Shown here piece after piece: positions 29,550 to 37,111 of a stretch of DNA of 64,000 nt (the stretch's first letter is position 1; every line of letters begins with the position of its first letter). The notes under the pieces are model-generated. The model did not search any database, was not told the DNA's origin, and saw nothing but the letters and a program-made list of their open reading frames with translations. The DNA comes from Halomonas halocynthiae DSM 14573. Lineage in GTDB: Bacteria; Pseudomonadota; Gammaproteobacteria; Pseudomonadales; Halomonadaceae. Location: positions 690,934 to 754,933 of the forward strand of contig NZ_KE384439.1 of NCBI RefSeq assembly GCF_000425725.1. Direction: 5' to 3'. The position numbers and the translations under genes were made by a program.

Positions 29550-29564
29550 TCCACCCAGGCGCTA

Positions 29565-29611
29565 AGCCAACGTATCAGTCGAGATAGCGGCGACCAAGTG
29601 CCCTGTTATAT
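29565..29611 (-). other. Degenerate attC-like site (candidate, last cassette)
   Basis: In cassette direction it begins ATATAAC and ends GTTGGCT, with a weak internal stem (TTGGTCG against CGACTGA, two wobble pairs). At 47 bases it is shorter than usual attC sites, so it may be a decayed site closing the helix-hairpin-helix cassette. Confidence 0.3.
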
Positions 29612-29625
29612 AAACGTGTTACCCT

Positions 29626-29862
29626 CTACAACCCTAGCTTTGCCCTTTCTATTGCGGCCTTAACAGCCGACAAGGCTTGAGGACTATTCTTCCAGCAAGT
29701 TGTCCTGAGCATAGACGCCACCCTCTCAGCAATTTCTTTTGGCTCATAGTTAGCCAACTCAGAAAAAGACGTTATACCTATTTCCTCAAAACGTTTAACT
29801 ACCGCAGGCCCAACGCCTTTCACCTCCAGTAGTGCGGCCTTTTCTGATTCACTGAATGCCAT
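29626..29862 (-). CDS. Small helix-hairpin-helix protein (Cdd1/pathogenicity-locus type), cassette gene
   Basis: 78 residues starting at MAFSESEKAALLE (29862) with GGGAG before it; a longer in-frame ORF would run back through the attC site and is rejected. The HhH pattern LLEVKGVGPAVVKRFEEIGITSFSELA matches the Cdd1-type family, often seen as integron cassette genes. The start lies 19 bases after the attC at 29881-29967, as expected for a cassette. Possible DNA-binding protein; the function is unknown. Confidence 0.78.
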   Translation of the reverse strand: MAFSESEKAALLEVKGVGPAVVKRFEEIGITSFSELANYEPKEIAERVASMLRTTCWKNSPQALSAVKAAIERAKLGL

Positions 29863-29880
29863 ATTGAGACTCCCTAAGCC

Positions 29881-29967
29881 ACATAATGCCGGCATTTTCG
29901 GCTGCTTTGAAGCGTAGCGGAAAATCCAACGCCCTTGTTGACGCACTTGTTGACGCACTTGTTAGGT
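29881..29967 (-). other. attC recombination site with triplicated arm
   Basis: In cassette (minus) direction the site begins ACCTAAC and ends ATTATGT, 87 bases, with an internal stem (GAAAAT against ATTTTC) around CGCTACGC-type spacer bases. The first arm carries three near-identical units (CGCCCTTGTTGA, CGCACTTGTTGA, CGCACTTGTTAG on the plus strand), so part of the arm has been duplicated twice. The final core has A in place of the first G. It separates the lipoprotein cassette from the helix-hairpin-helix cassette. Confidence 0.75.
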
Positions 29968-29972
29968 GTTTT

Positions 29973-30638
29973 TCAATTTTGAGCTGTAATTGCAAAAGAA
30001 ATATTCTCTGTATTTTTATAAACACTTAATTCTGTAGTATTTGGATTGGTAAATTCTGCCATCACCCAATGAAACCCTTGAGAAGGTATCTTAATTTTGT
30101 GTACATAACTTATACCTCCTGAATTTACGGTTCCAGTGATTTCACAAGGCTGATCGAAGTAGGTGAGTATCAAGCTTTTGCTAGACTTAGAATCATAAAA
30201 TCCTGTTAAACCTAGACTGTAGTTTACAAGTGGGTCATATGCATCGGTCCCGACCCTAAAAAACCTTGTGCTATTGGGTTTTATCAATAAGCCTTTTGTT
30301 GTCTCAGAATCAACGATCTTACTGGCGTGATTATCTAGCGAGGTGGTCATAGCATTCATATCTAAGGACAGTAGTTGATTTTGGGTCACTTGGTCGCTAT
30401 AAATTACATCATTACCGCGAGGGCCAAAAATCTGTCCGGAGATTGCCGTGAAATATATATAGATTTCTTTGACACCTGGATGATGCATCTTGTCTTTATC
30501 AGGATTGAAAAAGTCAACTGTTATAGATAGCTCGTCAATTGGTCTAGAACCTGACTGTTTTGCCGAGACACTGGTACAACCAGTTACCAAGATAGTGATA
30601 ATTATCAACGATATTAGTTTTTGGAAGGATATTTTCAT
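29973..30638 (-). CDS. Predicted lipoprotein of unknown function, cassette gene
   Basis: 221 residues from the ATG at 30638. The N-terminus is a lipoprotein signal (MKISFQKLISLIIITILVTGC) with the cysteine at residue 21. The remaining sequence has no family I recognise. The start lies only 8 bases after the cassette border GTTAGGT, and AGGTG of that border serves as ribosome-binding site; the stop lies 6 bases before the next attC. The longer ORF to 30707 extends into an insertion element and is rejected. AT-rich composition differs from the chromosome around the array. Confidence 0.8.
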   Translation of the reverse strand: MKISFQKLISLIIITILVTGCTSVSAKQSGSRPIDELSITVDFFNPDKDKMHHPGVKEIYIYFTAISGQIFGPRGNDVIYSDQVTQNQLLSLDMNAMTTSLDNHASKIVDSETTKGLLIKPNSTRFFRVGTDAYDPLVNYSLGLTGFYDSKSSKSLILTYFDQPCEITGTVNSGGISYVHKIKIPSQGFHWVMAEFTNPNTTELSVYKNTENISFAITAQN

Positions 30639-30651
30639 ATATTCACCTAAC

Positions 30652-31241
30652 GAGGCTGTAGAAAAACCGATTTCGAGCCGTTCCCACTGCCTCTTGTCCT
30701 TATTCATTTATCCAGCCAGTCATCTAGCTGAGTCATCTTAATATCAGCATTTAGCCACTTAAGAACACAGCTAACGCTTGTTAAAGACGGCCTTCTTCTC
30801 TTAATCTTAAAAAGCAGCTTACCTCGCTCTAAGCCTTTCATGACGCGGCCAAGTGGCCGTAATTCGCCAACTTCTCTCTATTGTACACCAAGCAGTAAAG
30901 CTGCCACTGACCTTGTACGTTTTTCTTATTCCGAAGGCTGAAGCGGTTCAGTCTTTCCTTTGTGCCAATGTTGCCGAAGACGGGCCCCACGTCGGCTGGC
31001 ACCGCTGCGATGGCGCTTTCCGTATTTGTCTTATGGAAAACTGACAAGTCGAGTTTATGCTCGATCAGGTAATGCGCTGCGTGCTCAAAGGTGCCTGGCT
31101 AGAGCTGGTCGTGGTAGTTGATTACCACCATGGCGTTCTGATCGTAGTTATAAACCTTGAAGCACCGCATGCTGACCACGCCTCGCCTGTTTCCTCAATC
31201 CTACCAAAAACCAGGTATCAAAGTAGTTTTTCTACAGCCTC
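30652..31241 (-). mobile_element. 590-bp internally deleted IS1182-type element
   Basis: Ends are perfect 16-bp inverted repeats (GAGGCTGTAGAAAAAC at 30652-30667, GTTTTTCTACAGCCTC at 31226-31241). AAC is directly repeated on both sides (30649-30651 and 31242-31244), a likely 3-bp target duplication. The inside holds the two ends of an IS1182-family transposase gene with the middle missing. Removing the element rebuilds a continuous attC core (CACCTAAC joined to GCCGTG), so it landed exactly in an integron recombination site. Confidence 0.82.
30838..31170 (-). pseudogene. IS1182-family transposase remnant
   Basis: The frame begins MRCFKVYNYDQNAMVVINYH, the typical IS1182-family N-terminus, hits an in-frame TAG at codon 24 and continues HYLIEHKLDLSVFHK. 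It then jumps directly to the C-terminal part PVFGNIGTKERLNRFSLR...QWQLYCLVYN. The catalytic DDE core between these parts is absent, so the product cannot be active. Confidence 0.82.
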
Positions 31242-31309
31242 AACGCCGTGTTCACCGGTAAATTACGAGCACAGCGAATAATTTATCCGCGTGCAGCACT
31301 TTGTTATGC
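31242..31309 (-). other. attC site split by the IS element
   Basis: In cassette direction it begins GCATAAC (31309-31303). It contains the stem GGATAAATTA / TAATTTACC with one extra unpaired A, the kind of extrahelical base that marks attC strands, and runs into GGCGTT where the IS is inserted; the rest of the core (AGGTG) is at 30643-30648 beyond the IS. It closes the DUF262 cassette, and the DUF262 stop codon lies inside its first core. Confidence 0.78.
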
Positions 31310-33055
31310 GATTTCGTGTGTTAGTAATTTCTTAAATTCCGCTACAAGAAGACTTTCTCTTTCTTCTACGAATTGCCTGAAGTTTTCTAATGTAAGGTCA
31401 ACATCTGGAATATAGTGTCTTTCCATATACGCTTTTCTATCATTTCTATCTGGATACTTTTCTTTTATCCAGACATGAAAATCCTTCCCTGATTTTTCTT
31501 GGTTAGGAACGCCATCAAGTAGCTGCAAATTGGCCAAATAATTAAAGTTTTCTAGATAAAACTCGATATCCTCGGCTTTGATTCCGCGCTTCTCAAGCCG
31601 TTTTCTCGTAAATAGCTTCTTTGGAAATATGTGGTCTTGATGAAACTTATTTCTGAAATCGAGCGATGGATAGATAAACGCAAGGGCGGAATAAGTGTAT
31701 GCTCGCCCATATTGATAATACAAAAGATTGTCTATTTCATCATCATCAAATGATATTGCTTTAGTCCCGCCTTTCAATTTATTCACAATCTCAAGCAACG
31801 GAAAACCATCTTCAGAAGCATTGATGGCCTCACGAATCGGCCTAAGTACATTGTCAGGTTGCCCACTAAAAGTTCTTTTCAATAGCACCATCACTAGCCA
31901 CTTGAAAATCTTTTTCCTGTCATCTAGATATTTGGATGATTCAGAGAAATTTTTTGGACTGCCAATCTTATATAAATACCCTGCTATTGGTATAAGGGCA
32001 TTGTTTGAGGTTAATGTATCTCTGTGATAGCCAAGGCTTGAAATCAAAATAATTGCAGATTTGATTGCTTTCGTTATTTCATCCCATTGTTTCTCAATGG
32101 CAAGCATATTTTCTTGGTTAAAATTATCAACTTTAAATGCTATATCTCTAAATCCAGATATAACCAAGCAACTTTTCAAAACAAAATCTTTGTTAACATT
32201 AAAACCGTCGCCTATGGCATTTATTTCGTCAACAAACGCTGTAATTTCTTCTCTGGCATCTTTTTCTTTCCATTGCGCAGTGGCAATTGAAAGTAAAAGA
32301 TCGGAATAGCTTAATTGTGTTCCGCCGCTATTGACGCGAATAAATATATTGAGAACTTTGTCTAAACTCTCTCCTCTTTCCAAGAAAAAGTTTACTGACT
32401 TGTTTTTGTGAATTACTTCGTACAACTTAAAAAGCGTTTTGTTAGCAAATCTAAACTTTTCTTTCCCATATTCCGAGACGTCATTTTCTAGAAGGTAATC
32501 ATTAACATCAACTGCCTCTGTCAAATTAAGCACATCACCGACGACAAACCAGAAGTTTCGATCATCAGCTTTTTCTGACTCCTTTTTTGTTAGAAATTTA
32601 AACTCATATTCCAAGTCACCATCATCAGCAGGTGCAAGCAAGTTCAAGCAGAGTTTTCGTTTTGGGAATGCAGAATCATTGTCCCACCTCTTACGTGGGA
32701 GTTTATAAGCATAGGTTCCTTTTAACCCAACATATAGCGATGTCAGTCGTTGCTGCCCATCCAAAATCGCAGTAATACCAGATTCCCCATCAATATTTGC
32801 TTTTGGATTGTGGGTATTGTCCCTTTCATGATATTCACGAACAAATTCATAGAATTGGTAGTTATCGATATTGGCTTTCTCTACCTCCCAAAACAAGAAT
32901 GAACTTATTGGGTAGTCCCTCATTAATGAGTCAAAGAGTCGTTCTATCTGATCTGCCCCCCAAACAAACTCACGCTGAATGGCTGGGAGTAAATAGTTTT
33001 TCTTGTGTACATTATCAATCGCGTCTTTTATCGTGATTGGCTCTACAAACGCCAT
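31304..33055 (-). CDS. DUF262/DUF1524 protein (GmrSD-like type IV restriction nuclease), cassette gene
   Basis: 583 residues. The N-terminal DUF262 domain shows IQREFVWG (residues 26-33) and the nucleotide-binding motif DGQQRLTSL (99-107). The C-terminal DUF1524 HNH nuclease shows HQDHIFPKKLF (472-482) and later NYLANLQLLDGVPNQEKSG (about 505-523). This single-chain form resembles GmrSD, which cleaves DNA carrying modified bases and so blocks phages with glucosylated genomes. The start is 26 bases after the upstream attC, with GGAG before it; the stop TAA lies in the next attC core. The coding sequence is clearly AT-rich compared with flanking chromosome. Its specificity is unknown. Confidence 0.85.
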   Translation of the reverse strand: MAFVEPITIKDAIDNVHKKNYLLPAIQREFVWGADQIERLFDSLMRDYPISSFLFWEVEKANIDNYQFYEFVREYHERDNTHNPKANIDGESGITAILDGQQRLTSLYVGLKGTYAYKLPRKRWDNDSAFPKRKLCLNLLAPADDGDLEYEFKFLTKKESEKADDRNFWFVVGDVLNLTEAVDVNDYLLENDVSEYGKEKFRFANKTLFKLYEVIHKNKSVNFFLERGESLDKVLNIFIRVNSGGTQLSYSDLLLSIATAQWKEKDAREEITAFVDEINAIGDGFNVNKDFVLKSCLVISGFRDIAFKVDNFNQENMLAIEKQWDEITKAIKSAIILISSLGYHRDTLTSNNALIPIAGYLYKIGSPKNFSESSKYLDDRKKIFKWLVMVLLKRTFSGQPDNVLRPIREAINASEDGFPLLEIVNKLKGGTKAISFDDDEIDNLLYYQYGRAYTYSALAFIYPSLDFRNKFHQDHIFPKKLFTRKRLEKRGIKAEDIEFYLENFNYLANLQLLDGVPNQEKSGKDFHVWIKEKYPDRNDRKAYMERHYIPDVDLTLENFRQFVEERESLLVAEFKKLLTHEIA

Positions 33056-33080
33056 TTAACACACTCCATCTGATTTATTG

Positions 33081-33152
33081 GCATAACGCACGCATTTGCG
33101 GCTGGTTTGGAGCGCAGCGGAAAACCAGTCCGACAACATGCGTTTGTTAGGC
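33081..33152 (-). other. attC recombination site
   Basis: 72-base site. In cassette direction it begins GCCTAAC and ends GTTATGC, with nested stems ACGCAT / ATGCGT and CTGGTTT / AAACCAG around a GCGCAGCG-type centre. This is the clearest attC in the window and lies between the AAA ATPase cassette and the DUF262 cassette. The ATPase stop codon is inside the first core. Confidence 0.88.
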
Positions 33153-35561
33153 ATGTTCTTCCCCAATACTTTGGAGTAACGCTGAATACTGGTCTGGATC
33201 TTTTTCTTCAATTTTTCGTAATATAAAACTCGCCGTTGTCTTCATCTCAGGAACATCAATGGGCAAAACACTTCTCTCAAAGACACCCGCCAAATGGGAG
33301 AATTCATTATTGATGCGATCCGTTAATGACGCAGCCAATGCATCATCACCGAAAAAGCGCGCCAATTTGTCATCTTTTTCTACTGCATTTGGGTACTTGT
33401 AGTACAAAAAGGCCTCTAGAAACTTTCGCGCATTGTTCCCGAAGTTGTAGTAGCAATCATGATTTTCATCGCCGTCTACCTGGGCATGGGCACACTTATA
33501 AATTTGATGAAACAGGAAATTGAACTCTGTGACGTAGTCTTTCAGGTATCGAGGCATCAGCGTAATATCACTGACTTGATCTGTTCGAGTAATTATAAAA
33601 TATTGAGACTTATTTTTATTCAACGCACCGGGGAGTCGCTTCAGATACTTCAAAAAATCCAAGCTGTGGGTTGAAATAAATAACTGTTTAAAACAATCAC
33701 GTTCTTTTATCTCACCACCATCTTCATATTTCTCTGGCGTTACAATCTCAGCATTAATAAGGCTATAAACGAAAAAGATATGATTTGCATCCAAGCTGGA
33801 GATAGGATCGTCGATCCATATGATCGGCTGGTTGCCTTTAGTTTCTATGTCATCAAGTTTAGCCATGAAGTAACAGAAGGCTATCAAACTACATTCACCT
33901 TCACTTAGGTGGAATGCTTTTTTGTCATTTCTGGTTACCTCAAATCGGTACCCAGATGATGAATCCCCTGGGATTGCTTCAATAGCTTTGAGTGAAAGAT
34001 TCTGATGACCGAAGAAATTATTTAAATAATCATTTACACGGTCAGCGCCCTTGCTTTCATCTTTAAGTTGAGCCTTTAGTTCAGCTATTTTCTCTCGTTT
34101 TTTATCAACCTCTTCTTTTTCCGAGTTTCTAGCCTCCTTCGCTAAGCCCATAGCCTCATTCAGTGATTCAATGGCCGTATTCTCTTCTTCATACTTTATA
34201 TCAGTTATGAATGTAAAAACCTCATGGAGGCGTAACGCTCCACGAGCTTCAGATTGATCAGAGCTTAGTGAAGCTGTAAGCTTGTTAGATTCGTTTCTGA
34301 GTTGCTCATACAAGTCCCTGACCGCCTTCAAATTTTTTTCAACCGACTCAGGCGTATTGAATTCAAGAGGTGTGAAAATATCATCTCTTCGTCTTTCGAT
34401 CTGTTCTTTTATCGAATCCAGACTATCAATGTAAGACGTTGATAGGGTCGACCACTGTTCTGTCAGCGAATCCAAGTCGGCTGTGTAGTTAGAGTAGAAA
34501 TCCGAGTTTTTTACTTTCAGTAAATTAGGAACTCTGGATCGCTCACCTTCAATTGACCCAAGCAGGGTTTCCAGTGCTTGACGAAGTGCTTCAGACTCCT
34601 GATTAAAATGCTTGTCCAGCTTCTGCCACAAATCTTCAGGAAGGTCGCTGCCACAAAATGCACACTTATCTCTTTTATGTTGATGGTGGCCCCGACCAGT
34701 CCGTACCCACGTTGCCAGAGCAGCATCGTTTAGCAACTCCTGAATTGGTTCAGATGCCTGAATCTTTTTTTCGACTAATTCTTTAGCCTTTGAAGCGATT
34801 ACAGAGTATTGGAGATTGAAAGTCGTTGATTCAGGGATTTCCGGTTTGGGTTCTTCTCTGAGGAGGTCATGAAACTTGCCTACTTGCTCATCAGTAAGCG
34901 GAGAGCAAGTGTCTTTGGTAACAGCCGAGATGTCTGCCTTTATTTTAGAAACATTGTAGTTGGCATCACCAAACGTTTTATTATGCTTGATTCCAGTACC
35001 TGATTTATTGGCTTTATCACGTAATTTTCCTTCCAATTCTGACGACTTGTCGCCATGGTCTTTTTGGGCTTTTTTGAAGCTCTCCTCAGCACCGAGTAAA
35101 TCCCCAAGCAATCCAGACTTGTTCTCTTCGTTGCCAAGTTCGGTTTCATGTTTTTCGATTTCCTCCTCAAGCTTTGTATTGTCTTCCCCTAATATAGCGA
35201 AGGAATTGATGGTCTGTTCATCATCCACAATGAAACGCAGATTGTCCCGGACAAAGTCCTCATTGAATACCCGAACGACTTGACCATGATTACTTAGTGA
35301 ATTTTGCGTTGCAGTGCTACCGCCATCAAAAGACACCCGAAACTCGGGCGAACTATATTTCTCTGAGATACAACCAGTTTCCAAAGCTCGAATGATTCGA
35401 GAAAGCGTTGTTTTTCCAGAGTAATTGCGTCCATACAGAATATTTAGGCTTTTAAATTCTGCGATCTTATTCCCTGTATCTCGCACGGATGATGACCACT
35501 GAAAATCATCGTAGACAGCCACACCTTTTATTGAGTCTATTTTTTTAATGTGTCCGCTCAT
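33147..35561 (-). CDS. AAA_13 ATPase with zinc hook, RloC-like anticodon nuclease, cassette gene
   Basis: 804 residues. Walker A GRNYSGKT (44-51), a split coiled coil (about 125-500) with CAFC at 300-303 (zinc-hook position), signature LSEGE (552-556), Walker B IIWIDDP (580-586) and the H-loop THS (631-633). The C-terminal domain carries R712-x3-E716 and H756 (ARKFLEAF ... NNEFSH), the arrangement of the PrrC/RloC anticodon nuclease triad. RloC proteins are free-standing (no type I restriction partner) and cut tRNA after DNA damage or phage infection. Here too no hsd genes are near. AAGGA precedes the ATG 20 bases after a cassette border. Alternative: another AAA_13 defence ATPase with a different effector. 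Confidence 0.75.
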   Translation of the reverse strand: MSGHIKKIDSIKGVAVYDDFQWSSSVRDTGNKIAEFKSLNILYGRNYSGKTTLSRIIRALETGCISEKYSSPEFRVSFDGGSTATQNSLSNHGQVVRVFNEDFVRDNLRFIVDDEQTINSFAILGEDNTKLEEEIEKHETELGNEENKSGLLGDLLGAEESFKKAQKDHGDKSSELEGKLRDKANKSGTGIKHNKTFGDANYNVSKIKADISAVTKDTCSPLTDEQVGKFHDLLREEPKPEIPESTTFNLQYSVIASKAKELVEKKIQASEPIQELLNDAALATWVRTGRGHHQHKRDKCAFCGSDLPEDLWQKLDKHFNQESEALRQALETLLGSIEGERSRVPNLLKVKNSDFYSNYTADLDSLTEQWSTLSTSYIDSLDSIKEQIERRRDDIFTPLEFNTPESVEKNLKAVRDLYEQLRNESNKLTASLSSDQSEARGALRLHEVFTFITDIKYEEENTAIESLNEAMGLAKEARNSEKEEVDKKREKIAELKAQLKDESKGADRVNDYLNNFFGHQNLSLKAIEAIPGDSSSGYRFEVTRNDKKAFHLSEGECSLIAFCYFMAKLDDIETKGNQPIIWIDDPISSLDANHIFFVYSLINAEIVTPEKYEDGGEIKERDCFKQLFISTHSLDFLKYLKRLPGALNKNKSQYFIITRTDQVSDITLMPRYLKDYVTEFNFLFHQIYKCAHAQVDGDENHDCYYNFGNNARKFLEAFLYYKYPNAVEKDDKLARFFGDDALAASLTDRINNEFSHLAGVFERSVLPIDVPEMKTTASFILRKIEEKDPDQYSALLQSIGEEHA

Positions 35562-35580
35562 GCATATCCTTTTTGAAGAT

Positions 35581-35649
35581 TCCTAACGCCCCAATATGCC
35601 GACGAAACGAGCACAGCGAGTTGAGGTCGGAATAATTGGCTTGTTAGCT
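35581..35649 (-). other. attC recombination site
   Basis: 69-base site. In cassette direction it begins AGCTAAC and ends GTTAGGA, with internal stems CCAAT / ATTGG and CCGAC / GTCGG around an unpaired centre ACGAGCACAGCG. It lies between the Tdi1-like cassette and the ATPase cassette; the Tdi1-like stop codon is in the first core. Confidence 0.82.
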
Positions 35650-36087
35650 TTCACTTCTACCAACTTGTTTTGCTATTTGCCCACTCAAAGAAAAATGAAC
35701 CTCGATGTCTGTTGGGTTAATATTGCTAAGCTTATATTCACCACCTAATAAATAAGGCTGCATTAAACTATATATTTGACCGTTAGATAATACTTTGCCA
35801 GATTGAATTAAATCACCGACCATTTTCACAGCAAAACACTCAACAACAAATTCTTTGTCTGATAGAAGTTCGTTAAACTGTTCAGGTGACTCAGCTACCT
35901 TAGAAAATCCTGCTCCGCCAGTATCTAACCACCAAACTTCTCCATTTTCGACATGCTGTACAAAGGCGTCACCAGACGCTGACATCAGAATTGGTAAGAA
36001 TTTACCCTCTAAAAGCCACTCCCAATCATTGAGTAATGAGTCTTGATTTAGATGAGAAAAATTTACGGTTAAATCATTCAGGGTCAT
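35644..36087 (-). CDS. Tdi1/DUF1851-type immunity-like protein, cassette gene
   Basis: 147 residues from the ATG at 36087 (AGGAAG before it; a GTG at 36093 is less likely). The central WLDTGGAGFSKVAESPEQFNELL and the C-terminal LMQPYLLGGEYKLSNINPTDIEVHFSLSGQIAKQ match the T6SS immunity Tdi1/GAD-related DUF1851 family. No toxin gene accompanies it, as often seen for orphan immunity genes in cassettes. It is the first gene of the visible array. Confidence 0.72.
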   Translation of the reverse strand: MTLNDLTVNFSHLNQDSLLNDWEWLLEGKFLPILMSASGDAFVQHVENGEVWWLDTGGAGFSKVAESPEQFNELLSDKEFVVECFAVKMVGDLIQSGKVLSNGQIYSLMQPYLLGGEYKLSNINPTDIEVHFSLSGQIAKQVGRSES

Positions 36088-36103
36088 CGACACTTCCTGT
36101 GAA

Positions 36104-36316
36104 AGCTAACAGTGATTAGACTGCGCGTCCTGATATTGGATAAACAACCATGCGCGTTCAACAATATTATCCGACGCGCGTCATTTCCTCCAACTCATTG
36201 ATTTTTCCGGCACTTGAATATAGCTCGGCCACCTGTTCAGAATTCGCACGCTGGTGCGTTTTTCTGCCTTGCCAGGGGGCTAGTCGCAGCACGGTGTATT
36301 ACCCAATGCTTAACCC
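36104..36316 (-). other. Outer border of the cassette array and leader region
   Basis: AGCTAAC at 36104-36110 (GTTAGCT in cassette direction) is the 5' border of the first cassette. Upstream of it no full attC is recognised; there are GCGCGTC/GACGCGC and GGATAA/TTATCC inverted repeats (36125-36180). A short hairpin CGCACgctgGTGCG followed by five T (36245-36263) lies between the border and the ABC gene. No integrase gene or clear attI is visible, so how the array is expressed is unclear. Confidence 0.45.
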
Positions 36317-37111
36317 CTACCCCAACAGCAGCGAGTCGTCGTCTACTTCCTGGCCGCGAGCGCGTTCGAACAGTTTGAGCAGGTCGGCTACGTCTAGCCC
36401 TTCTCGCTGTTCGCCTTTTACATCAAAGGCAACTTCGCCTTGATCCATCATTACGGTTCGGTCGCCTACGTCTAGCGCTTGGCGCATGCTGTGGGTGACC
36501 ATTAGCGCGGTTAGCTGCTGTTCGCGGATGATATCTGCCGATAGCGTTAACACGAAGCTGGCGATGCGTGGGTCGAGTGCTGCGGTGTGTTCGTCGAGCA
36601 GCAGGATTTCCATCGGCTGCAGTGCGGCCATTAATAAGCTGACGGCTTGGCGCTGGCCGCCTGACAGCAACCCGATACTGTCGTGAAGGCGGTTTTCCAA
36701 GCCCAGCCCAAGGCGAGCCAGGTTTTCCTGCAGGCGACCGCGCAGTCTGGTGTCTAAGGCGCTACGCAGCCCTCGGCGGCGGCCACGCGCGCAAGCCAAC
36801 GCCATGTTTTCTTCAAGCGTTAACGTGCCGCAGGTACCCGCTAGTGGGTCTTGATACACCCGTGCCACCAGGTCAGCACGTTTGAAGGCTGGCAGTCGGG
36901 TCACATCACGCTCACCGATTTTGACTTGGCCTGGCTCAGCAAGCACCTCACCCGCCAACACGTTAAGCAGCGTCGATTTACCTGCCCCGTTACCCCCAAT
37001 CACCGTAACGAATTCACCACTTTCAATACGCAGGTCAATGCCACGCAACACATGGTTTTCCAACGGCGTACCAGGGTTAAATGTCACATGGATATTGTTG
37101 AGCTCAATCAT
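36317..37111 (-). CDS. ABC transporter ATP-binding protein (PF04392-type importer)
   Basis: 264 residues. Walker A GGNGAGKSTLL, Q-loop VYQDPLAGT, signature LSGGQRQAVSLL and Walker B ILLLDEHTAALDP are present. The His in DEHTAALD in place of the usual Pro is typical of this importer family. The start overlaps the permease stop by four bases. It belongs with the permease and the periplasmic protein upstream on the same strand. Confidence 0.9.
   Translation of the reverse strand: MIELNNIHVTFNPGTPLENHVLRGIDLRIESGEFVTVIGGNGAGKSTLLNVLAGEVLAEPGQVKIGERDVTRLPAFKRADLVARVYQDPLAGTCGTLTLEENMALACARGRRRGLRSALDTRLRGRLQENLARLGLGLENRLHDSIGLLSGGQRQAVSLLMAALQPMEILLLDEHTAALDPRIASFVLTLSADIIREQQLTALMVTHSMRQALDVGDRTVMMDQGEVAFDVKGEQREGLDVADLLKLFERARGQEVDDDSLLLG

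Noticed and set aside
30490..31281. Short ORFs on the plus strand within and beside the insertion element
   Set aside because: They are shadows of the transposase remnant, the lipoprotein gene and the attC site.
29500..36200. Integron integrase gene
   Set aside because: All ORFs in both strands of this stretch were considered; none shows tyrosine-recombinase motifs.
36111..36316. attI site or cassette promoter Pc
   Set aside because: Inverted repeats and weak promoter-like boxes exist, but no integrase gene is adjacent and no attI-like pair of binding sites could be recognised.
36150..36443. 97-codon plus-strand ORF at the array border
   Set aside because: Its second half is antisense to the ABC ATPase gene and the first half has no recognisable protein features.
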